A stretch of DNA of 64,000 nucleotides. Origin: Diadema setosum. Taxonomy: Eukaryota; Echinodermata; Echinoidea; Diadematoida; Diadematidae. The DNA lies in contig CM067065.1 of the NCBI GenBank assembly GCA_033980235.1, forward strand, positions 7,209,328 to 7,273,327, given 5' to 3'. Below the pieces are notes generated by a model. That model did no database searches. It was given only the letters and a program-made list of their open reading frames with translations, and had not been told where the DNA came from. A program made the translations under genes and the position numbers. Below, in pieces: positions 36,701-48,796 of this stretch (position 1 is its first letter; each line of letters starts with the position of its first letter).

Positions 36701-39700
36701 GGAATAGGTGAGGAACACATAGTTTTGTGTTTGTCACACAAACCGTTGCCTTGGTAACCACAATTTTACCAAAACCTTGCAGATCGAATAACTTTTCCAT
36801 CATTCAAGCAATTAAAGTCAAATTTAGTATGTATCATGATCTAGAAGTGTAGTTTTGCAAGACACCAATGTGTTAGTTTAAGGAAAATGTGTTGCCATGG
36901 TAACCACTCATTTTTGTATCAAAATAAACCATTCAAGCTATTAAGGTCAAATTTGGTGTGTATGATGGTCTTTAAGTGTATTGATGCTGGGGGAAAGCAT
37001 GTTTCCATTTGCTGTAAGTTTTATACTCAGTGTCAACTCTCTAATTGTACAGTAAACTAAAATTATTATGCTTCCAATTCGACAAGTGCACAAACTTGGT
37101 ATTAACGTCATTGCCCTCGTGACATCACATACTATTAAGCAACACTAGGGGTGGGGGTATTAATCACCTTCAGTGATAATTCTAGTTTTACCTGTTTTCA
37201 ATTCTTCGTTAATGTCCTTCTCCACCTTCCTCTCTTCTTTTTTGGTCTTCTGTTCTTCATCTTCTGTTGCTTCTCCTTCTTCTTCTTCTTTTTCTTATTG
37301 TTTCTCTTCTTCCTTTCCTTTTTCGTTTTCTCTTCCTCTTCTCCTTTTGCTTATTCTTTCCTCTTCTTGTTTTCATTCATCATTTTCCTCTTCACTTTTC
37401 CCTGTTTTTCTTTTTCTCCTGCATTTTTTTCCTTTCGCTATTCATCCTCTCATATTCTGTTCTTCCTCCCATCTTTGCAGGACGTGAAGAAGGCTAGAGA
37501 GGACCTGACTGAGGCCAGGAGGCACCTCCATGACCTGGGGTCAAAGGGTGAGATGGAGGTCAAGGAGAAAGGTCGGCTGCAGGTGGAGTACCAGAGGAAG
37601 ATGGAAAAAGCCCACACCAAGGTCAAGGAACTTATGAAGAAGCAACAGGTAGGTCAACAAACTTTTTCTTTCTTGATTCTATTCCGGAACTCGTGTGCAA
37701 CATGGAAGAAACTACCAAATACATGAATTCAGTGCAATTTGTACTCTCTACGTCGCATAAATCAATTATGAACACCATGTGTAAATCCTTTGGGGAATAA
37801 TATAAGTTCATGATCTATCTCCATGGCAACGGGTGGAATTGTTACCCTATTTTTTATATGTTTTATTGTTCACATAAGACTAACTCTGTTAGCTACCCGT
37901 TTGCCTTTCACGGAAATACATTTGCCATTTCTGTACTTAATTCAAGAATTGGTATGGAACACATCCGTTGATGTCTGAAATGATGTATAAAACAAATAGT
38001 GTGTGGTCTTTACTCGTGCAGTGGAACAAGATTTCGCACTCGGTGAAAGATGAGGCGCACTATTCAATTAAATAGAGCGCTTCTATCGTTCATGTCTTGC
38101 AAAATCTTGTACTATTGCACTTATGACCATTCATTATTTGTATACTACTGTGCAGTCACCTCTGCCCATAGTTTTAACTAGATTCTCTCAAGGCAAAGTA
38201 TATATGTGTACTAACTGTTCGACTGTGTTTCCCAGGAATCTGAGCGGATCCTCAAGATGCAGTCCCAGCGAGAGAAAAAGATAGAGGACCTGGAGATTGC
38301 CGTGGGTCGGATGAAACAACACCAGGAGCTGCTCCAAGTCAGGCTCAAGGAGGAAGGGGAGAGGAAATTAAAACTAGAGGTGAGTCTCAAAACACCCCTC
38401 CCTCTGAGTGGATCATTCTTCTGCCAGTGGTTTGCTTTGCTGTAAATGCATGGATGTCACCAGAGACAGACTGTTCCATGCTACAGCAGGGGTGTGATAA
38501 TTTTATTGGAGGTTGAATGGTTGAATATGTTTGACTGTTCTTATATTTTCATCGTTTCATGTGAGGGAAATGAAACACTTGATAAAATGGATATTTCAAT
38601 CTTTAGTCAGCAGAAGTGATTATACTCAAAACTGGATAAAAGTTTCAGCATTCTTTTTATCAATCTATTTAAAAGTTTAGAACAAACAAACTTTGTGTGG
38701 AAAATGTATGGCATCAAATAATAATATAGTTCCCATGGTCATATCTGGAAGCATTTCGTCAGATATGATGTTCCTGTGATAAGTGAAACTTACAATGATT
38801 TTTCAGGTCAGTTCATTAGGTCAACAGACGTGACAGCCATGTAGAACTGCTGCGTGATATTTTTGAGGGTGTGGGGCTGCTGGTTTAACTCTTAATGTGC
38901 TTTAATAGTTTGACCATAGGGAAGCATGCTAGTGTGCTTTCTTCAGTGGTTAGCACAGATACTTGGAAGCTAATTGTTAGTGAAAAGAGATTACCTAATC
39001 CGCTTTAATCCCTATCATGACATCCTGGCCCTCTTGTTGGATCAGGGCACATTGCTACACCTGAGTGGGCTTGCAACTCTACAACTACATCCTGTTTAGA
39101 TGGATTATTGAATGCTGACAGAAATAAAAGCATGACAGGTTAAAGATAAGTACCTGGGCATGCAAAGCATTAACCCGTTGAGGACGAGTCCCGAGTATAC
39201 TCGGGCAAGGGTCTATGGGAAGTGCATGTTGTAGCAAAATCAAAACGTCCTCAACGGGTTAAAGTAGTTTTGAAGTGAAAGTGAGTATCTTTCGATCTTT
39301 CTCTGCCTCAGAGAGACTTACAGAGAGACCAGCAGAAGATTAAGGACCTGGAGCTTCGCAACGAACAGCAGCAGAAGATCCTCAAGCGCAAGACGGAGGA
39401 GGTGAGGGGCAAGAATTTGATCAAGCATAAAGAGTTGGGAATGTAAAATTGCTTGGTTTTAAATAGACAAAGATTGATATGAAGGATGTAGTGCCAAAAT
39501 GTATCAGTAATGATGGAAGTGGTGTGGGAATTGCAAAGTGATGTCTAGATTTTCTAGTATGAAGGGAAAAATGTGAAAATTGATTGGTGATAGTGTGAGT
39601 GTATGTTTGTAAGATTTTTTAAAAAATATCAAGTTCATACTGGGATATTTTTCTGTGGTGCTATAGCAATTTCCACATTGATATGGCATTGTGTGATACT

Positions 39701-42700
39701 TGCAAGGCTTTTTTATGCATGCACATAGAATTGTGATATGAGCCTTATAGAATGCACATAGATATAGATATGTATGGGTAATTCTGACTAAAGGAAGAGC
39801 TAGGTGGCTGGTACAGATCTGTTCACTTTCGACCCTGAATTCCCAAGATTTTTACCTTAACACTGATCTTCTCCAGGTCTTAAAATACAAAATAACAAAA
39901 GCAACCATTTCCAAGCTACAGAATTTGAACAAATCATAGTGAAACAAACACAGCAGGATAGCATAAATCAACATAAACACTAACAACATGTAATGGTCTT
40001 GGAAATAAAGTTTTTTAAAGTAAGGCAATAAAAGTTGAATGTATTATAAATCCATGGTGTCTACTTAGCATAGTTCTAAAACATGCTTTGTATTTCAAGC
40101 ACACTCCAATCCTCTGTGTGTGTAGTGTATTGGTGTCTCTCTCTGTCACACTCACTGTATGAGGTTCCACGACATTTGCTCCTGCGACAATTGCTCCCAT
40201 GAAATATCTGCACACTGAGCCAAACATAAATCTTACCCACAAGCATAACCCTAATCCTAATCCTAACCATCACATCAAACTACAGACCTAAAACCCCATT
40301 TCAACCTTACCGTAACCGTAAGTCCTCAGAGAAAATAAGACCTGGGCCCTGTTTTATCAAAACATATAATCGATTTCAAATTTCCTTAATACACAGGCTG
40401 CCATAGACTTTAAAAATCAACTTTATAATCAATTTAAACTCTTCATAAAACAGGGCCCAGAGCAATTGTCTAGGAGCAAATGGCATGTCACCATGAATGC
40501 AAGTTATGCAAGTTATGCATTCTACCATGCTTTACAGCACACTGTGTCTTTGCCAACTCGACAGGTGGCTGCTGCCCAGCGTAAGCTGCGTCTGGGTGTG
40601 GCCCATAGTGAGGAGCAGGAGAAACTTGAGGAGCAGCGAAAATGGCTGGACACCGAGGTTGAGAAGGTCCTTCAGCGGAAGAAGAAGATGAAGGAACTGG
40701 AAGATGTGAGATGAAGAGCTTCTTGACTTTTGACTCTTCTGTCCTGGGGGGGGGGGGGGGGGGGGAATTGTATAGTTTGTAAAGCAGTGTATAACTTAAC
40801 ATTTTCGGGGGGGGGGGGGGGTTTCTCCTCCAAATGCAAATATGTCCATGTCTCAGATCTTGAAATATCTGACTGATCACTATATTGAATTATTCAGATT
40901 TGAATAGCATTATGATTTACTCTTTAAGAGTACAGGAAATTAATTTATGTCAGGAAATAATTTACAAATACATTTTGAGATAAAGTACTTCAGTCAGTTT
41001 GCTGCAAGTTGTCTTCAATTGATGAGTGGTGAATGCTTTTTATTAGGAGTTGCGCAAGAGTGGGGCAATTCTATCTAAGAAGGAGGTGCCAGTTGCCCCA
41101 GTCTCCAATCCTGGTATATCTGAGAGATTGTTGTTTAGTTTTGAATATGTAGCATTATGATTTTCTGTTTGAGAGCAGAGGAATTCTTGGTATCACAAAT
41201 ATGAAAAAAAAAAAAAATGCCTTCTGCGCATGCTGCTGCTGCAGAGCCCTGTCACCGATGCACTGTAGGATTCCTCGATTGCATTTTCACTTCCAGTTAT
41301 CTTGCAGGTGTCTTACTTCCATGTAATTCAATGCAATTTTTGTCTGCTTTTCTTTCATTGCTGCTTTTTTCTTTGGTTATAATTCAGTTTGAAAAAAAAA
41401 AAAACTAAGAGTTTAACAATTCAAAATTTTACTGATTTGCAGTCACTAGAGTCATGGTTTACTACTGCAAGGCTTCAATGCACTGGTCACATGATGGAAA
41501 GCGGATGGAAATCTTGAACAAAAAAATACCCCTGGATAAAGACGGAACGTGACCTGAGTGCACATGCAGCCAAAACCGGGGCAAGTTTGTCCCCGAAGCT
41601 ATCCCATAACGCATCTGAAACGCTGCTCGCCGCACAGCACCTAAGTATTGGCGATACCAAGAATTGAATTGATGTCATAAAGAAGACAATTTAGAATTAG
41701 AGTTTCTATACTTCAGTCACTTTGCTGAAAGTTGTCTTAAATCAATGAATGGTTTATCCCCCCCCCCCCCTTTTGAAGGAGTTGCGGAAGAGGGAAGCGA
41801 TCCTGTCCAAGAAGGAGGTGATGGTGAGAGAGAGAGGGGAACTGGAGATGAAGAAGCTGCGGTCCAGTCAGTCCCTGTCAAGAGTGAGTTGTTGATTTAA
41901 CCCCCTCACCGCTGCTTCCTCAAAAGGCCATTGACATTGTGTAGGAACAGGTTGTCTGTGGGAATGCAAAGCTTAAAAAGCCAAAATGTAATTCTTGGAA
42001 GGGCTAGAGTAGAAATGCGACTTCCATTGTTCAGAATTTGCTTCCAATATGCCGAAAGGGGCTACCAAGAAATTTACCTGGCTGATGCGATTTGCCAGCA
42101 TGATGAGTTGTTTTAGGGTGTTTGTAGATCAAAAATGGAGAATAGTTTCAGCCACAGTACACAACTTTTATTTCAGAAGAGCCCTCCCTGTTAAACCAGA
42201 ATTGTGGAATGGTGAACACAACGTGATGATCATATCAACCGAAATATTGTTGCTAAAAGGAACAAAGACCAAGAGTTGGTGTATTTCCTTTCATATTCCA
42301 CTTCATTTCCACATCATTTGAATTATGAAAATAAGCAAAATATCATATAGACCATAGTACTGAGCACCTTGGTGTTAAAGTTTGTTACACACACCATGAT
42401 GCAGTAGATTTACACCAAGAGGATTTAACAGTGTAGTGTATCCCTCACTCTCCTTTCCCAGGACATGACCGGCATTTCGTCCAAGCTGGAAGCGGTCGAG
42501 AGGCGGCTGGAGGAGAAGGGTCAGTCGCTGAGGGTCAGTCTGGACAGCGAGCGGCCGGTCATCGGACGAGAGATTGAGAGCCTGCAGGCAGAGAAGTAAG
42601 ATGGACATTATCATGTCAGACCTCTGATAGCTTTCTCACTACAACAGACTGGTTTACTAGCATTTTCAAATTCTATCTGTATTTCTACATCGTACCTATA

Positions 42701-45700
42701 AAACACAATTTTAATGTGTATACATTTTTTGCATTTACAACTGTATACATTATTGTGAACATCCATAGAAGAACCTCTGGTACACTTTCATGTGAGCAAA
42801 AATAATTTACTTCTCTCTCTCTCTTTTTTCTTTTTTTTTTTACATTTTTGTAGGTGTTTTTTATAGGTAAAAGATGCAAAAAAAAAAGGTTTTGCTGGAA
42901 ATCAGTAAAGTGGATATATTAACCCGTTGAGGACGAGTCCCGAGTATACTCGGGCAGTTGTCTATGGGAAATGCGTGTTGTAGCAAAATCAAACCGTCCT
43001 CAACGGGTTAAGTGTACACCTGTCCACAACATTGAATTTGGTTTTTATATGATTTAGATTGAGCTATTGATATATCTCTTAATGTAAAACCTGTATTTTT
43101 GTATTGGATAAGTGTATTCATTATGATATTTATTCACATGTTGATGTTACTTCTAATATAATCTACATGGCTACGTTTGTATCTATTTTGCCTAGTAAAG
43201 CTAAGTTTCCGTCTGTTTAGTTGTGCAAATTTTCAATTACACTTTGAGGTATAAAATGTTGGTTTGTGCTTTAGAGCAATCATTTCACTCATCTCATTTT
43301 CTCTTCCTCACCCAGGGAGCGCCTCCTCCAACAGAGGATAAAACTTGATGAGAAGTTACAGCAAGGAACTCTCTTGTCTACCACGGAGGAGAGACGGTAA
43401 CCATGACAACAACCCTCTCCTTTCTCTCTCTCTCTGTCTTTCTGCTGACGTCTGGATGCTTTTTTTTTTCCCCATCTTGGTCATTGCAACCAAAAAGATT
43501 CAAAATTCAGGATTGATCCTTAAAATCTCCTATTGTGATTCCATGTAGAATTTGAAGAGGGATGTGAATGGGAATGCTTCTGCGAATGCACACAATTCCC
43601 ACTGACACATTTAGACCTGTGCGTCATTTGTATCCTGTGTTGTGAATGTCTATTGTCCTCATCTCTTTTTGTGTCTTCTTCCCTCAAAGGCTCATAGAGT
43701 TGGATGAAGGGGTGGATGCCCTGGATGCCGCAATCGAATACAAGAATGAGGTCATTGCCAGCAGGAAGAAAGAATTGAGAAGGAATGACTTAACCCAGGT
43801 TAGTTGAAGAATGTGTGAGTGGCTGCCTTAGTTTGGCATTAAGCCATTGTCTCCCAGTTTGTGAGAAACCGAGCACATCTGAGTACCATAGCACACCTGT
43901 CCCTATGCTCTGTTCATGTCAAGACTTCTTATGCCGATGGTTTCATGTCATCAGAATTGTATCAGGGCAATAACCCTTGGAGGACAATTGCCCTCGGCTG
44001 AATACTGGTCAGCGATAAGGTTAGATTGAAGGTTATGGTTAGGGTTACATCAACGGTTGGAGTTTGGGTTAGGGTTAGGATTAGGGTTGGGGTCAGGGGA
44101 AGGGTTTGGGGCAATTGTCCAGGGGGTAATTGCCCTAGACCCCATCAGAATGGTTATGTACGTTCTTAATGAAAACTATATTATCAACATTGCATCTCTG
44201 TGGTAGCAGAAGATGGGAAATTGATATCGCCCAAGTGTTATTAGTCTTTAAACAAAGCAACATGCTTATCTGACCCCCCCCCCCAACTCTGCCCCCATCA
44301 GACAGCCAGCTTCACTAATACATACATGTAACCATCACTTAGCCCAGACCTACCAACTGTTCTGAATTTGGAAGGAAGACTCTAAATTTTGACCATTTCA
44401 AGCACTTAGTTTGATGAAAGTTTCCAATTTTTCTTGATATTTTTACTACACACTTTATGGGAACTTCTCTTTTTTTTGATACTTTTAAACCAAACCTTCC
44501 CAATTTTTCAATCAGAAAGGTAGGGAAATCTCCTTATCCTTAGCCTCATTGAGCTGGTATATATTTTGTTAACATCTACTCCCAATTTTACAACTACTAC
44601 TATCACAACTACAGAGCGAGGCCATTCTGGTCAGCCGACTAAACAGTCTTGCCCCGACGGAGACACGCAGCCTTCTTGCCAGGTACTTTGAAAAGGTGGT
44701 CGACCTCCGGGAAGCGGACCGAAGGAAAGAGCTGGAACTGAGCGAGCTTGAGGTAAGACCGGTTCCTGATCCTCTTTTCTTTGTGCGAGCTTTGCTTAAA
44801 GCCTTACAATCGTGGTGAGTGGTTTGTGCGGCACGGAGACGAGTGCAACACGCTGCCTCCCCCATTCTGTACCAAATGAGAATAGCGTTGGCTCAATGGG
44901 TCAGCGAACAACACTGGGTGTAAAAAATCACCTGACCCAAAATGGCTGTCCGAGCCACTCGAGTTTCCGAATATATCCGAATGGACACACACTCACAAGT
45001 GCACATGCGCATGAAAAGAGGCCAAAAGAGCCACGCATCTTCTGGCCTCTCTCCTCCAATCACCGCAGCTCGCAGTCACAATGTTTGTGTATGATGTGTA
45101 CACACACACACACACACGTGTCTCCGTGGCAGCATTGTCCTACACGTTTATGGATGTAGCACTGCAGTCTGGCATTGCACTGTTGCATGCACAAACTTCG
45201 TTTGTTCGGGAGTTTGCGTACCATTAGGGGTTACGATCATCAGACTTTAATCCTTTAAAGACTGGTATCAAATATATTTAGGCAGGTGTCTATGGGAAAT
45301 GTGTGTCATAGCAACATTTCTAACCCTCAGTTGATTAACGTACCATCAATAGCCCGCATATTGTGTGCTAAGATGCATGACTCTATAACCCTGATAAGCA
45401 GAACAAGAGTAATGAAAGAGTGAAAACTAGTATATTCAACTTCGAAAGTGTCTCATACTGTTGATGTACTGGAAGCATGTCATGTGCTAATTTTACTTGG
45501 TAAATGTTTGTCTTCCTTTGTTGATGTGTCAGAGTATGTCATGTTACATATTTGATATATCAGACGAGTGATAGAGCACTTTTGTATAATGAGCAAGGGT
45601 ATGGTCTTAAGTGATGGTTTTTGACCACACGTCTGGAATATGTAGTGGTCATTCTTTATCTTTTCCTCTTTTGACTGCTATGGAAAAATGTCATTTCATT

Positions 45701-48700
45701 TTCTTTATTTGTTGTATTTACACACCTGATCAAAAAACAGACATAAAGATGCAAGAACAGTACATGAAATGTGTGAACTATACTGCAAGAAAAGTACTTT
45801 AAGCTCTTTGACAAAAGATATAACAGAAAATGAAAACGGTTATTTCGGTATTTGATGGGAAGCTGTTCACTTCTCTCTGGAAATCTTGAAGGTGAAGATC
45901 GAAGAGCAGGAGCGGGTCATCCGGACCCTGGAGAACTCCCTCCGCAGCGCCGGGATGGAGGCAGACCGCAGACTGGTGTCGCAGCAGAAGGAGCATGAGA
46001 GGAAAGTCCAGATGCTGATGAGAGAACTCCAGCAAGATGGAGGAGGAGGAGGGGACAGCCGGATGGAGTGAGTGATGAAGGAAGGTTGGGGGGGGGGGGG
46101 TGGAGGGATGGATAGGTTTGGTTTTTAATGATGTGTTGTCATGGCAATATAATGATGATTGAGTGAACGCAAGCAGGATGTAGGAGGAAGAGGACAAGGT
46201 GGAGGAGGGGATGGCCAGATGGAGTGAGTGATGAAGGAACGGGAGGACGGGAAAGGATGGATTGAGTTTGTGATGATGCGTTATGGTAATATCAGGATGA
46301 TCTTTAAGAAGGCAACACATGTAAAATGAGATTGAGTTTGTGATGATGCGTTGTCATGGTAATGTAGGGATGATCTTTGAGAAGGCAATACATGTGAACT
46401 ATGAGTGAGAATGAAATGAGTGAAAGCTAGCGGATGTAGGAGGAGGAGGAGGGGATGGCTGGACGGAGTAAGGGATGCTGGGTTGTCATGGTGATATGAG
46501 GGTGATGTTGTAGAAAAAGGATTTTTTTTTAACGTGAAGAAGTATGGGGAGAGTATTCAGATACTGCTGAGAGAGCTCCAGGAAGATGTGTATGGCGAAG
46601 AGGATGGAGGAGGATGGATTGAGTTAGTGATGATTAGTTGTCATGGCAACAGGAGGGTGTTGTTGGGGAGGGCGAGTTTAAAGGGACTTTCCAGACGATT
46701 TTCATAATTTCACATCATGTAATACATAAATCGACGACTCCATGTATAGAATTGTGGAATTTATTATGGTTCTTGAGCAGAGAAACAATACTTTGAAAAA
46801 CCTTAAACGAATTACACTGAACAAGGATGATGACATAGGAGGTTCACATATTTCAGAAATGTAGCAGAGTAATTCCATTACAATACCGCTTGCTTGCGAG
46901 GTCACCTGTGTATATTCTATGCATGCCTTCTTCTTTTGTTCTGCTACCTTGAGCCCCAGCTCATGCATTCTTATGGTGACTCTGCCATGTCATCATCCTT
47001 GTTCATTGCGATTTGTTCTAAATTTTGAAAATATTCTAATTCTTCATCCCAATTAACACAAATTCTAAAACTCTGTCCTCAGTATAACTAATTTATAGTT
47101 GTTCAAATGAAAAAATCTGAAAATCATCCGGAGGTCTCCTTTAACAAATATGAATGGGAATGAGGGAAATGTCAAGATGCTAGCAAAGAAATAAAATGAA
47201 ATCATTGCATGTGGACGTACTGGTGTAAATTCCGAGGACGGTCTCACATCCAATCTTGGACACTTCACCAGCTCGTCTGACAATGAGCCGATTTTGTTAC
47301 AACTCGCATTTTTCATACATACCTGCTGAGTATACTTGGGACTAGTCTGCACTGGGTTGAAATATCTTAGTTTGCCTTCAGTGAATATCATGGAGATTGT
47401 AGCCTGGAGAAAAGCTATGAGTGAAATGAAGCATCCAACTCCACAGGGTGGGGAAAATAGGTGTTAAAGGATGATGATGATGGTGATGATGATGATGATG
47501 ATCGTGATGTTGATGATGGTGATGATCATGATGATGATGATGGTGATGATCGTGATGATGATGATGGTGATGATCGTGATGATGACGATGACAGTAATGC
47601 CAACTCTGGTTCCCATGGTAATCACCATCCCTTCTCCTGCATTCTCCTCCCCCACCGTAGCGGCATGGATCACAAGGTACGGGAGTTAGAGAGGGACCTG
47701 TACTACTACAAGAAGACAAGCCGCGATCTCAAGAAGAAGCTGCGAGAGTTTGTGACGGCCAGCACTGAATCCAGCAATGGCCATGCTGAGATGAAGCCTG
47801 CCCTCGCTCGCCCAAGAGACGAAAGAGGTATAAACAATTGTGTGTGAAGTTTGTAGTACTATATTTAATAGTTAGAAAGATGCTGCGCACAATGTATTAT
47901 TTTGTTTTGTTTTGTTTTGTTTTGTTTTGTCTGGTCTTGTCTTGTCTTGTCTTGTCTAATTCTGCACTGTGATTCAAACACAAAGGCAAAAATTCATGAA
48001 CACTGTTTAGATCTAGAAAGTCAGTAATAATTATGTATATTTTGTCTATGTTTCCACACCATACATCTGGTACGCAAGACAAACTTCATCATACTTTGTT
48101 ATTTTAAGCTGTGTTCATTTTAACTGCACCATACATCTGGTATGCAAACGGATATCAAATAGTAAACGCAAGATGACATGTTCATATGCAAAGTGCACCT
48201 GTTTCATGATTCTGTTAGTCCATTTACTAGATTTAATCCTTAGGATGTGATTCAACCTATGCTGTGAATTTGGGCTAAGTGTGCATATTAATGCAGTGAC
48301 TTACAAGAGTACACTGTACATCAATAAGCTGGTATTGTACAAAGGACAAGATATAGATGAATCCAACTTCACAGCACTGTTACGGCAGCCATGAAACTGG
48401 GGGGCTTCCAAAGAAGATCAAAAGAACTTTCAATGGGTCATGCAATGAGCCAGGTGCATCACTATGTCAGTGCTTAAATTATCTTCTGTTATGCATACTT
48501 GAAGCCCCCACCCTCCGTTAGAAGTTACCAATTAAAAAAAAAGTACCCAAACCAAATTGGTGTATATTTGGTTGTTGCTCTAATGTCCTGATGTTTTATG
48601 AATACTTGGTAACTTGGAATGTCACTCTCTTGTTGTTTATCTCTTTCTCTATATATCTCTATCTATCTATCTCTATCTCAATCTATCCTTATATATATGT

Positions 48701-48745
48701 CTATCTATCTATCTATCTACATATCTATCTATGTATCTGTATATC

Positions 48746-48796
<51 letters not shown>

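Larger units (their letters stand above)
32935..36904 (+). promoter_or_regulatory. Cluster of RFX X-box motifs carried by family B elements
   Basis: Perfect matches to the X-box consensus GTNRCC-N2-RGYAAC (here GTTGCCATGGTAAC, once with TT in the centre) start at 32935, 33081, 33615, 34756, 36108, 36257, 36597, 36745 and 36891. One-mismatch versions start near 33469, 34893, 35963 and 36464. The motif match is read from sequence; any binding or function is inference. Confidence 0.6.

Noticed and set aside
37151..37726. 191-codon ORF rich in F, S and L
   Set aside because: The first two thirds is the pyrimidine tract before KIF27 exon 19; only the last part is real coding sequence (exon 19).
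39170..39262. Hammerhead ribozyme-like word (GACGAGTCCCGAG with CTCGGG stem)
   Set aside because: The conserved CUGANGA and GAAA core positions are not met in any of the copies; the resemblance is limited to one stem.
41047..41095. Mutually exclusive alternative exon 23
   Set aside because: The copy diverges after 14 codons, has no donor at the matching place and would replace a conserved coiled-coil segment with unrelated sequence. It is kept as a pseudo-exon.
43400..43690. A further exon in the KIF27 gene between exons 25 and 26
   Set aside because: The phases of exons 25 and 26 fit directly and the joined protein matches the family without a gap.
45799..46320. 173-codon minus-strand ORF with proline/histidine runs
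   Set aside because: It is antisense to exon 28 and to the GGA-rich repeats derived from it.
47378..47719. Histidine-rich minus-strand ORF and aspartate-rich plus-strand ORF
   Set aside because: Both are translations of the GAT microsatellite next to exon 29.
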